Below the pieces are notes generated by a model. The model searched no databases and had not been told where the DNA came from. It was given only the letters and a program-made list of their open reading frames with translations. Of a stretch of 64,000 bases of DNA, positions 45,945 to 56,705 are shown in pieces. The stretch spans positions 147,280 to 211,279 of the forward strand of contig NZ_JAAMQI010000007.1 of the NCBI RefSeq assembly GCF_013523165.1, in the 5' to 3' direction. Positions within the stretch are counted from its first letter, which is position 1. Each line of letters opens with the position of its first letter. A program made the translations under genes and the position numbers. Origin of the DNA: Pseudomonas entomophila. Lineage in GTDB: Bacteria > Pseudomonadota > Gammaproteobacteria > Pseudomonadales > Pseudomonadaceae.

Positions 45945-47798
45945 ATGCTCAAACGCCTTTGCCTGCTGGCGCTCAGCGTCAGCCCCTCGCTGCATGCCGC
46001 ACCCTCCATCGATCACGCTCGCTTGCAACAGCTCGCCGCCCTGCCCTACTGGATTGCCCTGGGGCACTACGAAAGTGGCAAGCTCGGCGGTTGGCGCAGC
46101 TATGTCGACGATCCCAAATTCTTCCTGGCCGACGATGGCGCTCACCACCCCGAGCGTGAACTCGACGCCACGGTGCAGGCCCTCTATGCCCCGGCAAGCC
46201 TGGGCAACCGGCACGCCCAATGCGTGTTTCCGGCGCGCACCCGCTGGTTGCGCGAGCAGCTCGCCCTGCGCGACCTGCCGCAGCCGGTCTGCAGCGATTA
46301 CCGGACCTGGTACGACGATGTCGCTCCGCACAGCGCCGCCCTGATCTTCCCGGCGGCCTACCTGAACAGCCCGTCGTCGATGTTCGGGCACACCCTGCTG
46401 CGCATCGACCAGGCCGACACGCACAGCAACCAGACCTCGCTGCTCAGCTATGCCATCAACTTCGGCGCCTACATCGAAGGCAACGACAACAGCATCCTGT
46501 ATGCCTGGAAAGGCCTGGCCGGTGGCTACCCCGGGCTGTTCGCCCTGATGCCCTACCAGGCCAAGCTGTCGGAGTACCGCAGCCTGGAAAACCGTGACCT
46601 GTGGGAGTACCAGCTGAACCTGACGCCCGAAGAGACCGGGCGCATGGTCGAGCACGTCTGGGAGCTGCGGCAGGTGCAGTTCGACTATTTCTTCTTCGAC
46701 GAGAACTGCTCCTACCGTCTGCTGGAGCTGCTGCAAGTGGCACGCCCCAGCCTGGACCTGACGTCGCAGTTCCCGCTCACCGCCATCCCGACCGACACCG
46801 TCAAGGCGGTCAAGCAGGCGGGGCTGGTGGCCGACACCCGTTATCGACCGTCCCGCGAACGCGAGCTGCTGGCCCGCGCAGAACCGCTCGATGCCGACGA
46901 GACCCAGCAGGTGCTGGCCCTGAGCGCCGATACCCAGCACCTGCAGGCGCCGGCCTTCACCGCCCTGCCCCGCGAGCGTCAGGCTTTGATCCAGGACACG
47001 GCCTATCGCCTGGAGCGCTACCGCGCCAATGGCCAGGAGCGCGACCCGGCCCAGGCGGCACGCAGCTTCGAGCTGTTGCGGGCGATCAACCGCAACCCGC
47101 CACCGCCGCTGGAAGTCGAAAGGCCCGGCCTGCCGGAAGAAGGTCACCAGTCGCGCACCTGGCAGCTGGGCGTCGGTACCCGTGACGATCGCGCCTATGC
47201 CGAGTATGGCCTGCGCATGGCCTACCATGACCTCAACGACAACGCCTACGGCTTCCCGCTGGGCGCGCAGATCGAGATCCTGCAGCTCAAGGTGCGCCAG
47301 TACGAAGGCAACGAGTGGCAGGTGCAACGGCTGGACCTGGCCACGATCCGCTCGCTGACGCCACGCAACGACCTGCTCAAGCCGTGGTCCTGGCAAGTGG
47401 CCGGTGGGCTGGAGCGCGTGCCGGGCAAGCACGACGACGAGGTGCTGGTCAGCCACGTCAATGGCGGCGCCGGGGGTACCTGGCAGTTGGGCGAGGATGT
47501 GCTGGGCTTCGCCTTGGGCACGGTGCGCCTCGAGCACCACAACGACTTCGCCGAGTTCGTCTCGCCCGCCACCGGGTTCAATGGTGGCGTGCTGTGGCGC
47601 AACGGCCTGGGCAACCTGAGCCTGGAGGCCAAGGGCGATTTCTTCACCAATGGCGAAGTGCGTCGCAGCCTGAGCCTGAATCAGCAGTGGGAAATTTCCC
47701 GCAACCTGGGCCTGCGCCTGAGTGCCAAGCGCGAGTTCAGCCACCTGGCGTCGGCACAGAACGAAGTGATGCTGGAAATGAAGTGGTATCACTACTGA
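45945..47798 (+). CDS. DUF4105-containing envelope protein
   Basis: 617 residues with a signal peptide (MLKRLCLLALSVSPSLHA, cleavage before APS). The DUF4105 region spans about 110-290 (PSSMFGHTLLRIDQ, LLSYAINFGAYIEGNDNSILYAWKGLAGGYPGLFALMPYQAKLSEYRSLENRDLWEYQLNL, FDYFFFDENCSYRLLELL); His and Cys residues there are strongly conserved in the family. The last ~200 residues look like alternating beta strands (outer-membrane barrel-like), ending MLEMKWYHY with a terminal aromatic. Function unknown. ATG at 45945; a TTG at 45936 is less likely. Confidence 0.85.
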   Translation: MLKRLCLLALSVSPSLHAAPSIDHARLQQLAALPYWIALGHYESGKLGGWRSYVDDPKFFLADDGAHHPERELDATVQALYAPASLGNRHAQCVFPARTRWLREQLALRDLPQPVCSDYRTWYDDVAPHSAALIFPAAYLNSPSSMFGHTLLRIDQADTHSNQTSLLSYAINFGAYIEGNDNSILYAWKGLAGGYPGLFALMPYQAKLSEYRSLENRDLWEYQLNLTPEETGRMVEHVWELRQVQFDYFFFDENCSYRLLELLQVARPSLDLTSQFPLTAIPTDTVKAVKQAGLVADTRYRPSRERELLARAEPLDADETQQVLALSADTQHLQAPAFTALPRERQALIQDTAYRLERYRANGQERDPAQAARSFELLRAINRNPPPPLEVERPGLPEEGHQSRTWQLGVGTRDDRAYAEYGLRMAYHDLNDNAYGFPLGAQIEILQLKVRQYEGNEWQVQRLDLATIRSLTPRNDLLKPWSWQVAGGLERVPGKHDDEVLVSHVNGGAGGTWQLGEDVLGFALGTVRLEHHNDFAEFVSPATGFNGGVLWRNGLGNLSLEAKGDFFTNGEVRRSLSLNQQWEISRNLGLRLSAKREFSHLASAQNEVMLEMKWYHY

Positions 47799-47889
47799 AG
47801 CACAATGGCGCGCGGGTGGGTCCAACCAACGAAGCGCATCGTCTACGCCAGGCGGTGCGCAACGTCGTTCGAAGGATCAGGAGGTCAAC

Positions 47890-48378
47890 ATGAGTCGCGC
47901 ATTCGTCAACGAAGACCAGGCGGCCGCCCAGGCCAACCCGCCGGTGGAGCGACGCATCAGCGATCAGCCCAACCAGGTGACCGCCAATGGATATGCCCAG
48001 TTGCAGCAGCGCGTGGCCGAACTGTCGGCGCAGCGCAGCGCGCTGCTGGCACACGGGGACGCGGTGGACACGTCACAGGTGGCCGACAGCGAGCGCGACC
48101 TGCGCTATTTCACCGCGCGCTTGCAGAGTGCCCAGGTCGTGCCTGCACCGACACCCGGCGGCAAGGTGCAGATCGGCAACCGGGTGCGCTTCCTCGATGA
48201 GGATGGTGTCGAGCATGCGGTGCAACTGGTCGGCGAAGACGAAGCCGATGCCGCGCAAGGGCGGGTGAACTGGGGATCGCCCCTGGGGCGGGCGCTGCTG
48301 GGCGCGGCCGCGGGGGATGAAGTGAGATGGCGCAGGCCGGCAGGCGACCAGACGATCGAGATCGTCGCCATCGAATAG
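47890..48378 (+). CDS. GreA/GreB-like C-terminal domain protein
   Basis: 162 residues. The C-terminal half KVQIGNRVRFLDEDGVEHAVQLVGEDEADAAQGRVNWGSPLGRALLGAAAGDEVRWRRPAGDQTIEIVAIE matches the FKBP-like domain of Gre factors (SPLGRALLG is the family signature). The first half (about 35-85) is a helical segment but is shorter than the full Gre coiled coil, and the paired acidic tip cannot be seen clearly. It may act at RNA polymerase without cleavage activity. 91 bp after the DUF4105 gene. Confidence 0.8.
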   Translation: MSRAFVNEDQAAAQANPPVERRISDQPNQVTANGYAQLQQRVAELSAQRSALLAHGDAVDTSQVADSERDLRYFTARLQSAQVVPAPTPGGKVQIGNRVRFLDEDGVEHAVQLVGEDEADAAQGRVNWGSPLGRALLGAAAGDEVRWRRPAGDQTIEIVAIE

Positions 48379-48448
48379 CAGGCAGGTCTTGCACAAGCGA
48401 GTCGCAGGGCGTCGGCGCCCTGTGTTCAGGCGAAACCGACGTCGGCTT

Positions 48449-48546
48449 CATCGCGGGCAAGCCCGCTCCCACAGGGCCCGGCGCCATGCCTATGACGACC
48501 TGAGGATTGCCCCCGCTCTGTGGGAGCGGGCTTGCCCGCGATGGGG
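48449..48546. repeat. Inverted REP pair (REPIN/BIME type)
   Basis: CATCGCGGGCAAGCCCGCTC at 48449-48468 with CCACAGGG after it is inverted in 48518-48546. Same unit as at 41397-41462. It separates the convergent GreB-like gene and gdhA. Confidence 0.88.
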
Positions 48547-48587
48547 CCGCGGTGCGGCCCCTGCGTTTCACGTCTTTCGCCTTACGG

Positions 48588-49928
48588 TCAGACCACACCC
48601 TGCGCCAGCATGGCATCGGCCACCTTGACGAACCCGGCGATGTTGGCACCCTTGACGTAGTTCACGCGACCATCGGCCTCTTCCCCGTAGTGCACGCACG
48701 CCTGGTGGATCGACTGCATGATGCCGTGCAGCTTGCTGTCCACCTCCCCGGCGGTCCACAGCAGGCGCATGGCATTCTGCGACATTTCCAGGCCCGAGAC
48801 GGCCACACCGCCCGCATTCGAGGCCTTGCCCGGCGCGAACAGGATGCCGGCGTCGATGAACAGGTCCACGGCCTCGAGGGTCGTCGGCATGTTCGCGCCT
48901 TCGGCGACGCACAGGCAGCCATTGCCGAGCAGGGTACGGGCAGCCTGGACGTCGAGTTCGTTCTGCGTGGCGCACGGCAGGGCGATGGTGCACGGCAGCG
49001 ACCATGGCGTCTGCCCCTGGCGGAACTCCAGCCCCAATGCTGCCGCCAACGTGCTGAGCCGCCCGCGCTTGACGTTCTTCAATTCCAGCACCGCATCCCA
49101 CTGCGCCTCGGTCAGGCCCGATTCGCAATACAGCGTGCCTTCGGAGTCGGACAGCGAAATCACCTTGCCGCCCAGGTCCATGACTTTGCGTGCCGCATAC
49201 TGGGCCACGTTGCCCGAACCGGAAATGGCCACGCGCTGGCCGTCGAAGCTCAGCTGCCGGCGCTTGAGCATCTGTTCGGCGAAGTACACGCAGCCGTAGC
49301 CCGTGGCTTCCGGGCGGATCAGGCTGCCGCCATAGCTCATGCCCTTGCCCGTCAGCACCGAGGTGAACTGGTTGGCCAGGCGCTTGTACTGCCCGAACAT
49401 GAAACCGATCTCGCGAGCGCCGACCCCGATGTCCCCCGCCGGAACGTCCACGTCCGCACCGATGTGACGGTACAGCTCGCTCATGAACGCCTGACAGAAA
49501 CGCATGACCTCGCCGTCGCTCTTGCCCTTCGGGTCGAAGTCCGAGCCGCCCTTGCCACCGCCCATCGGCAGCGAGGTCAGCGAGTTCTTGAAGACCTGCT
49601 CGAACGCCAGGAACTTGAGCACGCTCAGGTTCACCGACGGGTGGAAGCGCAAGCCACCTTTATAGGGGCCGATGGCGCTGTTCATCTGGATGCGGTAGCC
49701 GCGGTTGACCTGGACCTTGCCCTGGTCATCGACCCAGGACACGCGGAACAGCACGGCGCGCTCCGGCTCGACCATGCGCTCGAGAAGGCCGGCGTTCAGG
49801 TAATGCGGGTTGGCTTCGAGAAACGGCCAGAGGGTGCGCAGCACCTCTTCGACCGCTTGATGAAATTCGGGCTGGGCCAGGTCGCGCTGCTTGAGGCGGG
49901 CCAGGAAATCGTCGACAGATTCAGTCAT
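48588..49928 (-). CDS. gdhA: NADP-specific glutamate dehydrogenase
   Basis: Aminates 2-oxoglutarate to glutamate, the low-affinity ammonium route. 446 residues, the hexameric GDH I size. The glutamate-site region FRVSWVDDQGKVQVNRGYRIQMNSAIGPYKGGLRFHPSVNLSVLKFLAFEQ and the catalytic PMGGGKGGSDFDPKGKSDGEVMRF are intact, as is the nucleotide loop ISGSGNVAQYA. ATG at 49928. Stands alone with REP elements after it. NADP rather than NAD use is inferred from length and family. Confidence 0.96.
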   Translation of the reverse strand: MTESVDDFLARLKQRDLAQPEFHQAVEEVLRTLWPFLEANPHYLNAGLLERMVEPERAVLFRVSWVDDQGKVQVNRGYRIQMNSAIGPYKGGLRFHPSVNLSVLKFLAFEQVFKNSLTSLPMGGGKGGSDFDPKGKSDGEVMRFCQAFMSELYRHIGADVDVPAGDIGVGAREIGFMFGQYKRLANQFTSVLTGKGMSYGGSLIRPEATGYGCVYFAEQMLKRRQLSFDGQRVAISGSGNVAQYAARKVMDLGGKVISLSDSEGTLYCESGLTEAQWDAVLELKNVKRGRLSTLAAALGLEFRQGQTPWSLPCTIALPCATQNELDVQAARTLLGNGCLCVAEGANMPTTLEAVDLFIDAGILFAPGKASNAGGVAVSGLEMSQNAMRLLWTAGEVDSKLHGIMQSIHQACVHYGEEADGRVNYVKGANIAGFVKVADAMLAQGVV

Positions 49929-50099
49929 GGAGGCATCTCACCACGTCGGGATTGTAGTTGTTGGTTTCCTCGACTGTAGCAAGAACCTTTCGCACCGCAA
50001 CAGGGCGTGATGTCGTTTTTATGAAATTTTTTGGTGCATTTCTGTAACTGTATGCCAGAGGAGGCGCCAAAAGTGCCGAATCATGTCGCTTTCAGGCAC

Positions 50100-50127
50100 A
50101 AAAATGGGGCCATCAAGGCCCCATTTT
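50100..50127 (-). terminator. Rho-independent terminator after ettA
   Basis: On the minus strand AAAATGGGGCC pairs with GGCCCCATTTT around a 5-nt loop, ending in five T residues, 20 bp after the ettA stop. Confidence 0.85.
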
Positions 50128-50147
50128 CATCCATCGGCGATGGACGC

Positions 50148-51815
<1,668 letters not shown>

Positions 51816-51971
51816 AACCAAGCCCTCTCTCAGATAGGTGAAGACATCGACGACGATCCCGGCCCGGTGACAGGCCAGCGGGAAGGGCCGTGTACAGAAT
51901 ATCGGTGGACAAAGGCGTCCATTCTACGCCAAGACGCGCCCTTGCACAGAAGGACACGCCGGGCGTGGTGG

Positions 51972-52388
51972 TCAGACCTGCCGCTGGCCTGCCTTGCCGC
52001 GTGGCAGCCGGCAGCGGTCGCGCTGGGCGGCCAGTTTCAGCGCCCAGGCGGCCTTGACGCTGACACCGCCAGCGGCGCTCGAGGGCGTGGCATCGGTCAC
52101 AGGCGCCCTGGTGACGGGGCGTGGTGTGGCGACGACCTGGGTGGCGCGGCCAGACGCGGCAGACGGCTTTGTGACGGTCGAGGTGGCCGAAGGCGCTTCA
52201 CGGCTCACGGACTGACGCAGGTCGGCCAGCGAAGGCGACTTGCGCACGCTGGCGGTGCCGGCGGCCGGTCGCGCCAGGCTGCGCTGGCATGACTTGCAGG
52301 AAACCGAAGCCGCGTCGGCCGTGCCGAGCAAGGTCGCGCTGCTGCGCCCGCAGGCGGCGTCGAGGCCATTGAGGGAGTAATGAGTCAC
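51972..52388 (-). CDS. Small Cys-containing protein of unknown function, basic tail
   Basis: About 138 residues. N-terminal THYSLNGLDAACGR...SVSCKSCQRS has a His, a Cys and a CxxC, a pattern like small zinc-binding modules; the rest is Ser/Thr/Ala-rich and basic, probably disordered, ending AWALKLAAQRDRCRLPRGKAGQRQV. The start is uncertain: GTG at 52388 (giving MTHYS), TTG at 52391 and ATG at 52400 are all possible; GGAG at 52401-52404 fits the first two better than the ATG. Single gene between ettA (other side) and morA (divergent). Confidence 0.55.
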   Translation of the reverse strand: MTHYSLNGLDAACGRSSATLLGTADAASVSCKSCQRSLARPAAGTASVRKSPSLADLRQSVSREAPSATSTVTKPSAASGRATQVVATPRPVTRAPVTDATPSSAAGGVSVKAAWALKLAAQRDRCRLPRGKAGQRQV

Positions 52389-52689
52389 CAAACCGTACAT
52401 CTCCAAGCATTCATGAACAAAGCAGGTGGTGCGGCAAGGACAGGGCCGGGATGGTACCCGTTGCTCCGTCGGCTGGCCGCAGCACCGAAAGCGCGCGCAT
52501 TTTCGCACAGGTCGCGCCTCATCCCGAAACCCGCACCCGACGAACGCCACGATTTGCCCCCGCTGGCCACTGGCACTTTGCCACAATTGCGGGCATGCTA
52601 GCGCCCCGGCCGGGCCGGCAGTCGTCCGTCCGCGAAACCCGCCTTGCCCGATCTTTCCCTGCCCCGTTCGCCAATCGCAGGATCGACGC

Positions 52690-55600
52690 GTGACCAACCT
52701 CAAGCAACCGCTTCCGCCGCGATCGGCTGACCCTGTGGCCGTCAGGCCGTTGCGTGGTTCACTGAAAAGCGCCTTGGCCGCACTGGCACTGATCCTGCTC
52801 GGGCTGCTGCTGTGGCAACTGTTCAGTCAGTTCCAGCAGACTCAGCGGACGCTGCGCGAGCAAGTCATGGGCGAGACATCGGAACTGGCCGATCACATGA
52901 GCCTGAACCTGGCGCTCAAGGCCCAGCAGGCGATCAACCTGATCCAGCCCTACAGCCAGGCGCCCGCGCCGTCGACTCTGCCGGTCCTGCTGAGCGGCCT
53001 GCAGGGGCGTCTGCCGTTGCTGCGGCACATGGCCTGGCTGGACAGCCGAGGGCGCATCCAGGCCGACAGCCTGGGCCTGAGCGATGACCAGCAGCAGGTG
53101 CGCGACTACGTTTCGCTGATCCAGGGGCGGCAGTATTTCTATGGCAATTCCAAGGATAACGGCCTGATCTACCTGCTGCTGCGTCAGCCGACCGGCCATG
53201 GTCATGGCTACTGGCTGCTGCGCTTCGAGAAGGCGTACTACCAGGAACTGACCCGCCCCCTGGAAAACCCCAGCCAGCCAGCCTGGCAACTCGAGAACGG
53301 TCGTACGGGCCAGGTGCTGGGCGGCCGTGCGGTCGACGGGCGCACCGACGCGCCATTGCACAGCGTGATGCTGGCCTTCATCGACAACAGCGCCTGGCAG
53401 TTGCGCGGCCTGTACGATGCGGCGGCCGTTCGCCAACAGCTGTTGCCGGCCCTGATCGGCAAGTGCCTGCTGGTGCTGTGCTGTGCACTGCTGCCCATGC
53501 TGGCGCTGATCAAGATGCGTCGTCGCCAGCTGGCACTGCACGAAGACCGGCGCCGCTACCAGGCGATTTTCGAGGGCACCGGGGTCGCGCTGTGCGTGCT
53601 CGACCTGTCCAGCCTGCCGAGCCTGCTCGAGCGCCATCACGTGCGCAACCCACGCGCGCTCAAGCAGAGCCTGGCGCTGGACCCTGAGCTGCGTCACGCC
53701 TTGCTGCGCGAACTGAGGGTCACCGAGATCAACGACGTGGCACGCCAGCTGCTCAACGTCGGCAGCCCTGAAGGCGCCTGGAGACGCCTGATCGATGGCA
53801 GTAATACGGGGCGCGACAGTATCGGTGCGCAACTGCTCGAAGCGCTGATCGACCAACGCACCGAGCTGGAACTCGAAGTGCGCCTGGCGACACCGCGCGA
53901 CGGCGAACTGCACCTGTGGCTCACGGTCCGTCTGCCGCAGGCCCGAAACGACTACGCAGCGGTGATTCTCAGCATCAGCGACATCACCAGCCGAAAGCAG
54001 GTGGAGCTGTCCCTGCTCGAGCGCGAGCGGTTCTGGTCCAACGTGGTGCGTACGGTACCGGACCAGCTGTACGTTCAGGACGTACACAGTCAGGCGATGA
54101 TCTTCAGCAACCGCCACCTGGGCCACACGCTGGGGTATGACCGCGCCGAACTGACGCAGATGGGTGATCGCTTCTGGGAACTGCTCCTGCACCCGGACGA
54201 TGCCGTCGACTTCAGGTTGCTGCGCCAGCGCCAGCACGACAGCGGTCACGATGAAGCCCTGCATTGCCAATTGCGCTTCCGCCACCGGGACGGCAAGTGG
54301 CGCTGCTACGACATCCGCGAACATGTGCTCACCCGTGACGGCGCTGGCCTGGCCACACGGATCATCGGTGTGGGCAAGGATGTCACGGTGCAGCTGGAGG
54401 CCAGCGAGTCCTTGCGTCATAGCGAGCGTCGCTACCGGATGCTCGCCGAAAGCATCAGCGACGTGATCTTCTCCACCGACTGCGCCCTGCAGCTCAATTA
54501 CGTCAGCCCGTCGGCCACGACGGTGCTGGGGTATTCGCCCGAATGGATCTTCGAGCATGGCTGGCAGTCGACCGTCGCCAACCCGGCGCAGCTGACCGGG
54601 ATCTTCACGTTCATGGCCCAGGTGCACGCCGCGCTGGACGATCCGGCGCAGCTGAGCCGCCTGCGCGCGCAGTTGCCGACGCCGCTGTACCTGTTCGACT
54701 GCCTGCGCGCCGATGGTCGCAAGATCCCGATCGAATTGCGCCTGGTGCTGGTCTGGGACGATCAGGAGCGCTTCGAAGGCATTCTCGGGGTCGGCCGCGA
54801 CATCAGCCAACAGCGGCGCGCCGAAAAAGACCTGCGCATGGCCGCCACGGTCTTCGAGCACTCGACCTCGGCGATCCTGATCACCGATCCGGCCGGCTAC
54901 ATCGTCCAGGCCAACGAAGCGTTCAGCCGGGTCAGTGGCTACACGGTGGACGACGTGCTGGACCAGCGCCCGAGCATGCTGACCGTGGACGATCAGCAGC
55001 AGGCCCACCTGAGCTATGTACTCAAGCAGCTGCACCAGCGCGGCAGCTGGGAGGGCGAGGTGTGGCTCAAGCGCCGCAGCGGCGAACACTACCCGGCCTG
55101 GGTCGGCATCACCGCGGTGCTCGATGAGGAAGGCGACCTGGCCAGCTACGTCTGCTTCTTCACCGACATCAGCGAGCGCAAGGCCAGCGAGCAGCGTATC
55201 CATCGACTGGCCTACTACGACGCCCTGACCCACCTGCCCAACCGCACCTTGTTCCAGGACCGCTTGTACACCGCCCTGCAGCAGGCCGAACGGCACAAGT
55301 CCTGGGTGGTGCTGATGTTCCTCGACCTGGACCGCTTCAAGCCGATCAACGACTCGCTTGGCCATGCCGCCGGCGACCGCATGCTCAAGGACATGGCCGA
55401 GCGCTTGCTGGGCTGCGTGGACGATGACGACACCGTCGCGCGGATGGGGGGCGACGAGTTCACCCTGCTGCTGCAACCGCGGGCGACGCGGCAGATGGCC
55501 CTGACCCGCGCGATTCACGTGGCCGAGCACATTCTGGGCAGCCTGGTGCGGCCGTTCGTGCTGGAGAACCGTGAATTCTTCGTCACTGCCAGCATCGGGA

Positions 55601-56520
55601 TCGCCCTCAGCCCGCAGGATGGCAGCGAGCTGAGCCAGCTGATGAAGAATGCCGACACGGCCATGTACCACGCCAAAGAGCGCGGCAAGAACAACTTCCA
55701 GTTCTACCAGGCCGACATGAACGCCAGTGCGCTCGAGCGGCTGGAGCTGGAGAGCGACCTGCGCCATGCGCTGGAGCAGGACGAGTTCGTGCTGTTCTAC
55801 CAGCCGCAGTTCAGCGGCGACGGCAAGCGCCTGACCGGCGCCGAGGCCCTGCTGCGCTGGCGTCATCCACGGCGCGGGCTGGTGCCGCCGGGCGAGTTCA
55901 TTCCGGTCATCGAAGAGCTGGGGCTGGTGGTGGACGTCGGCGACTGGGTACTGCGTGAAGCGACCCGTCAGCTCAAGGCCTGGCGCCAGGCCAACGTGCG
56001 CGTGCCGAAGGTGTCGGTGAACATTTCCGCGCGGCAGTTCTCCGACGGCCAGCTGGGTACGCGGATCGCCCACATCCTCGAAGAGACCGGGGTGCCGCCA
56101 GGCTGCCTGGAGCTGGAGTTGACCGAAAGCATCCTGATGCGCGAAGTCAACGAAGCCATGCTGATCCTCGACAGCCTCAAGCAGCTTGGGCTGAGCATCG
56201 CGGTGGACGACTTCGGCACGGGCTATTCCTCGCTCAACTACCTCAAGCAGTTCCCGATCGACGTGCTGAAGATCGACCGCACCTTCGTCGACGGCCTTCC
56301 CGAAGGCGAACAGGACGCCCAGATCGCCCGCGCCATCATCGCCATGGCCCACAGCCTGAACCTGGCGGTGATCGCCGAAGGCGTGGAGACGCACGAGCAG
56401 CTCGAATTCCTGCGCGAGCATGACTGCGATGAAGTGCAGGGTTACCTGTTCGGTCGCCCCATGCCGGCGGCGCAGTTCGAGTCGCAGTTCAGCAATGAGA
56501 CGTTGTTCATGCTGGGGTAA
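52690..56520 (+). CDS. morA: MorA: membrane PAS-GGDEF-EAL c-di-GMP regulator
   Basis: 1276 residues. TM1 about 21-41, periplasmic domain about 45-255, TM2 about 257-277, then several PAS/PAC units (about 285-430, 440-560, 575-700, 700-830), GGDEF domain with intact motif GGDEF at 920-924, and EAL domain with EALLRW at 1052-1057 and DDFGTGYSSLNYL. Both enzymatic motifs look intact, so diguanylate cyclase and phosphodiesterase activity are possible; the usual I-site RxxD is not seen (911-914 read DDDD). MorA controls motility and biofilm in pseudomonads, and its gene is next to glyA there too. Start is the GTG at 52690 and is not certain. Confidence 0.9.
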   Translation: MTNLKQPLPPRSADPVAVRPLRGSLKSALAALALILLGLLLWQLFSQFQQTQRTLREQVMGETSELADHMSLNLALKAQQAINLIQPYSQAPAPSTLPVLLSGLQGRLPLLRHMAWLDSRGRIQADSLGLSDDQQQVRDYVSLIQGRQYFYGNSKDNGLIYLLLRQPTGHGHGYWLLRFEKAYYQELTRPLENPSQPAWQLENGRTGQVLGGRAVDGRTDAPLHSVMLAFIDNSAWQLRGLYDAAAVRQQLLPALIGKCLLVLCCALLPMLALIKMRRRQLALHEDRRRYQAIFEGTGVALCVLDLSSLPSLLERHHVRNPRALKQSLALDPELRHALLRELRVTEINDVARQLLNVGSPEGAWRRLIDGSNTGRDSIGAQLLEALIDQRTELELEVRLATPRDGELHLWLTVRLPQARNDYAAVILSISDITSRKQVELSLLERERFWSNVVRTVPDQLYVQDVHSQAMIFSNRHLGHTLGYDRAELTQMGDRFWELLLHPDDAVDFRLLRQRQHDSGHDEALHCQLRFRHRDGKWRCYDIREHVLTRDGAGLATRIIGVGKDVTVQLEASESLRHSERRYRMLAESISDVIFSTDCALQLNYVSPSATTVLGYSPEWIFEHGWQSTVANPAQLTGIFTFMAQVHAALDDPAQLSRLRAQLPTPLYLFDCLRADGRKIPIELRLVLVWDDQERFEGILGVGRDISQQRRAEKDLRMAATVFEHSTSAILITDPAGYIVQANEAFSRVSGYTVDDVLDQRPSMLTVDDQQQAHLSYVLKQLHQRGSWEGEVWLKRRSGEHYPAWVGITAVLDEEGDLASYVCFFTDISERKASEQRIHRLAYYDALTHLPNRTLFQDRLYTALQQAERHKSWVVLMFLDLDRFKPINDSLGHAAGDRMLKDMAERLLGCVDDDDTVARMGGDEFTLLLQPRATRQMALTRAIHVAEHILGSLVRPFVLENREFFVTASIGIALSPQDGSELSQLMKNADTAMYHAKERGKNNFQFYQADMNASALERLELESDLRHALEQDEFVLFYQPQFSGDGKRLTGAEALLRWRHPRRGLVPPGEFIPVIEELGLVVDVGDWVLREATRQLKAWRQANVRVPKVSVNISARQFSDGQLGTRIAHILEETGVPPGCLELELTESILMREVNEAMLILDSLKQLGLSIAVDDFGTGYSSLNYLKQFPIDVLKIDRTFVDGLPEGEQDAQIARAIIAMAHSLNLAVIAEGVETHEQLEFLREHDCDEVQGYLFGRPMPAAQFESQFSNETLFMLG

Positions 56521-56626
56521 AGCCAGAGCGGCAGCGGCGTCTCAACGTCCTGTCGACACCCGACGCACCGCACGACCGTCCGCTTGTAGCCTGGATTTCA
56601 TCCCTGCCCCACCGCTCACCCGAAAC

Positions 56627-56641
56627 ATGAATCCCATTCAT
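56627..56641 (+). promoter_or_regulatory. Inverted repeat upstream of glyA, possible operator
   Basis: ATGAAT (56627-56632), CCC, ATTCAT (56636-56641) is a perfect 6-3-6 dyad. A TAGAAT -10-like element follows at 56665-56670, so the dyad overlaps or abuts the -35 region of the likely glyA promoter. The binding protein is unknown. Confidence 0.4.
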
Positions 56642-56705
56642 ATGCCACCCGGGAAGCAATGGGGTAGAATGCCCGCCCAATCCAGCCCGATCCTTGAGGA
56701 CCGCC

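Noticed and set aside
52759..56421. Long antisense frame of 1220 codons opposite morA, and similar long antisense frames elsewhere (for example 1971-4091, 14821-17391, 45276-47825)
   Set aside because: High GC leaves the opposite strand free of stops. These translations are Gly/Arg/Gln/Val-rich, match no family, and mirror genes with clear family motifs.
56521..56705. Glycine riboswitch before glyA
   Set aside because: The 185-bp gap has no tandem aptamer-like structure or the conserved glycine-aptamer core; only a short dyad and a -10 element are seen.
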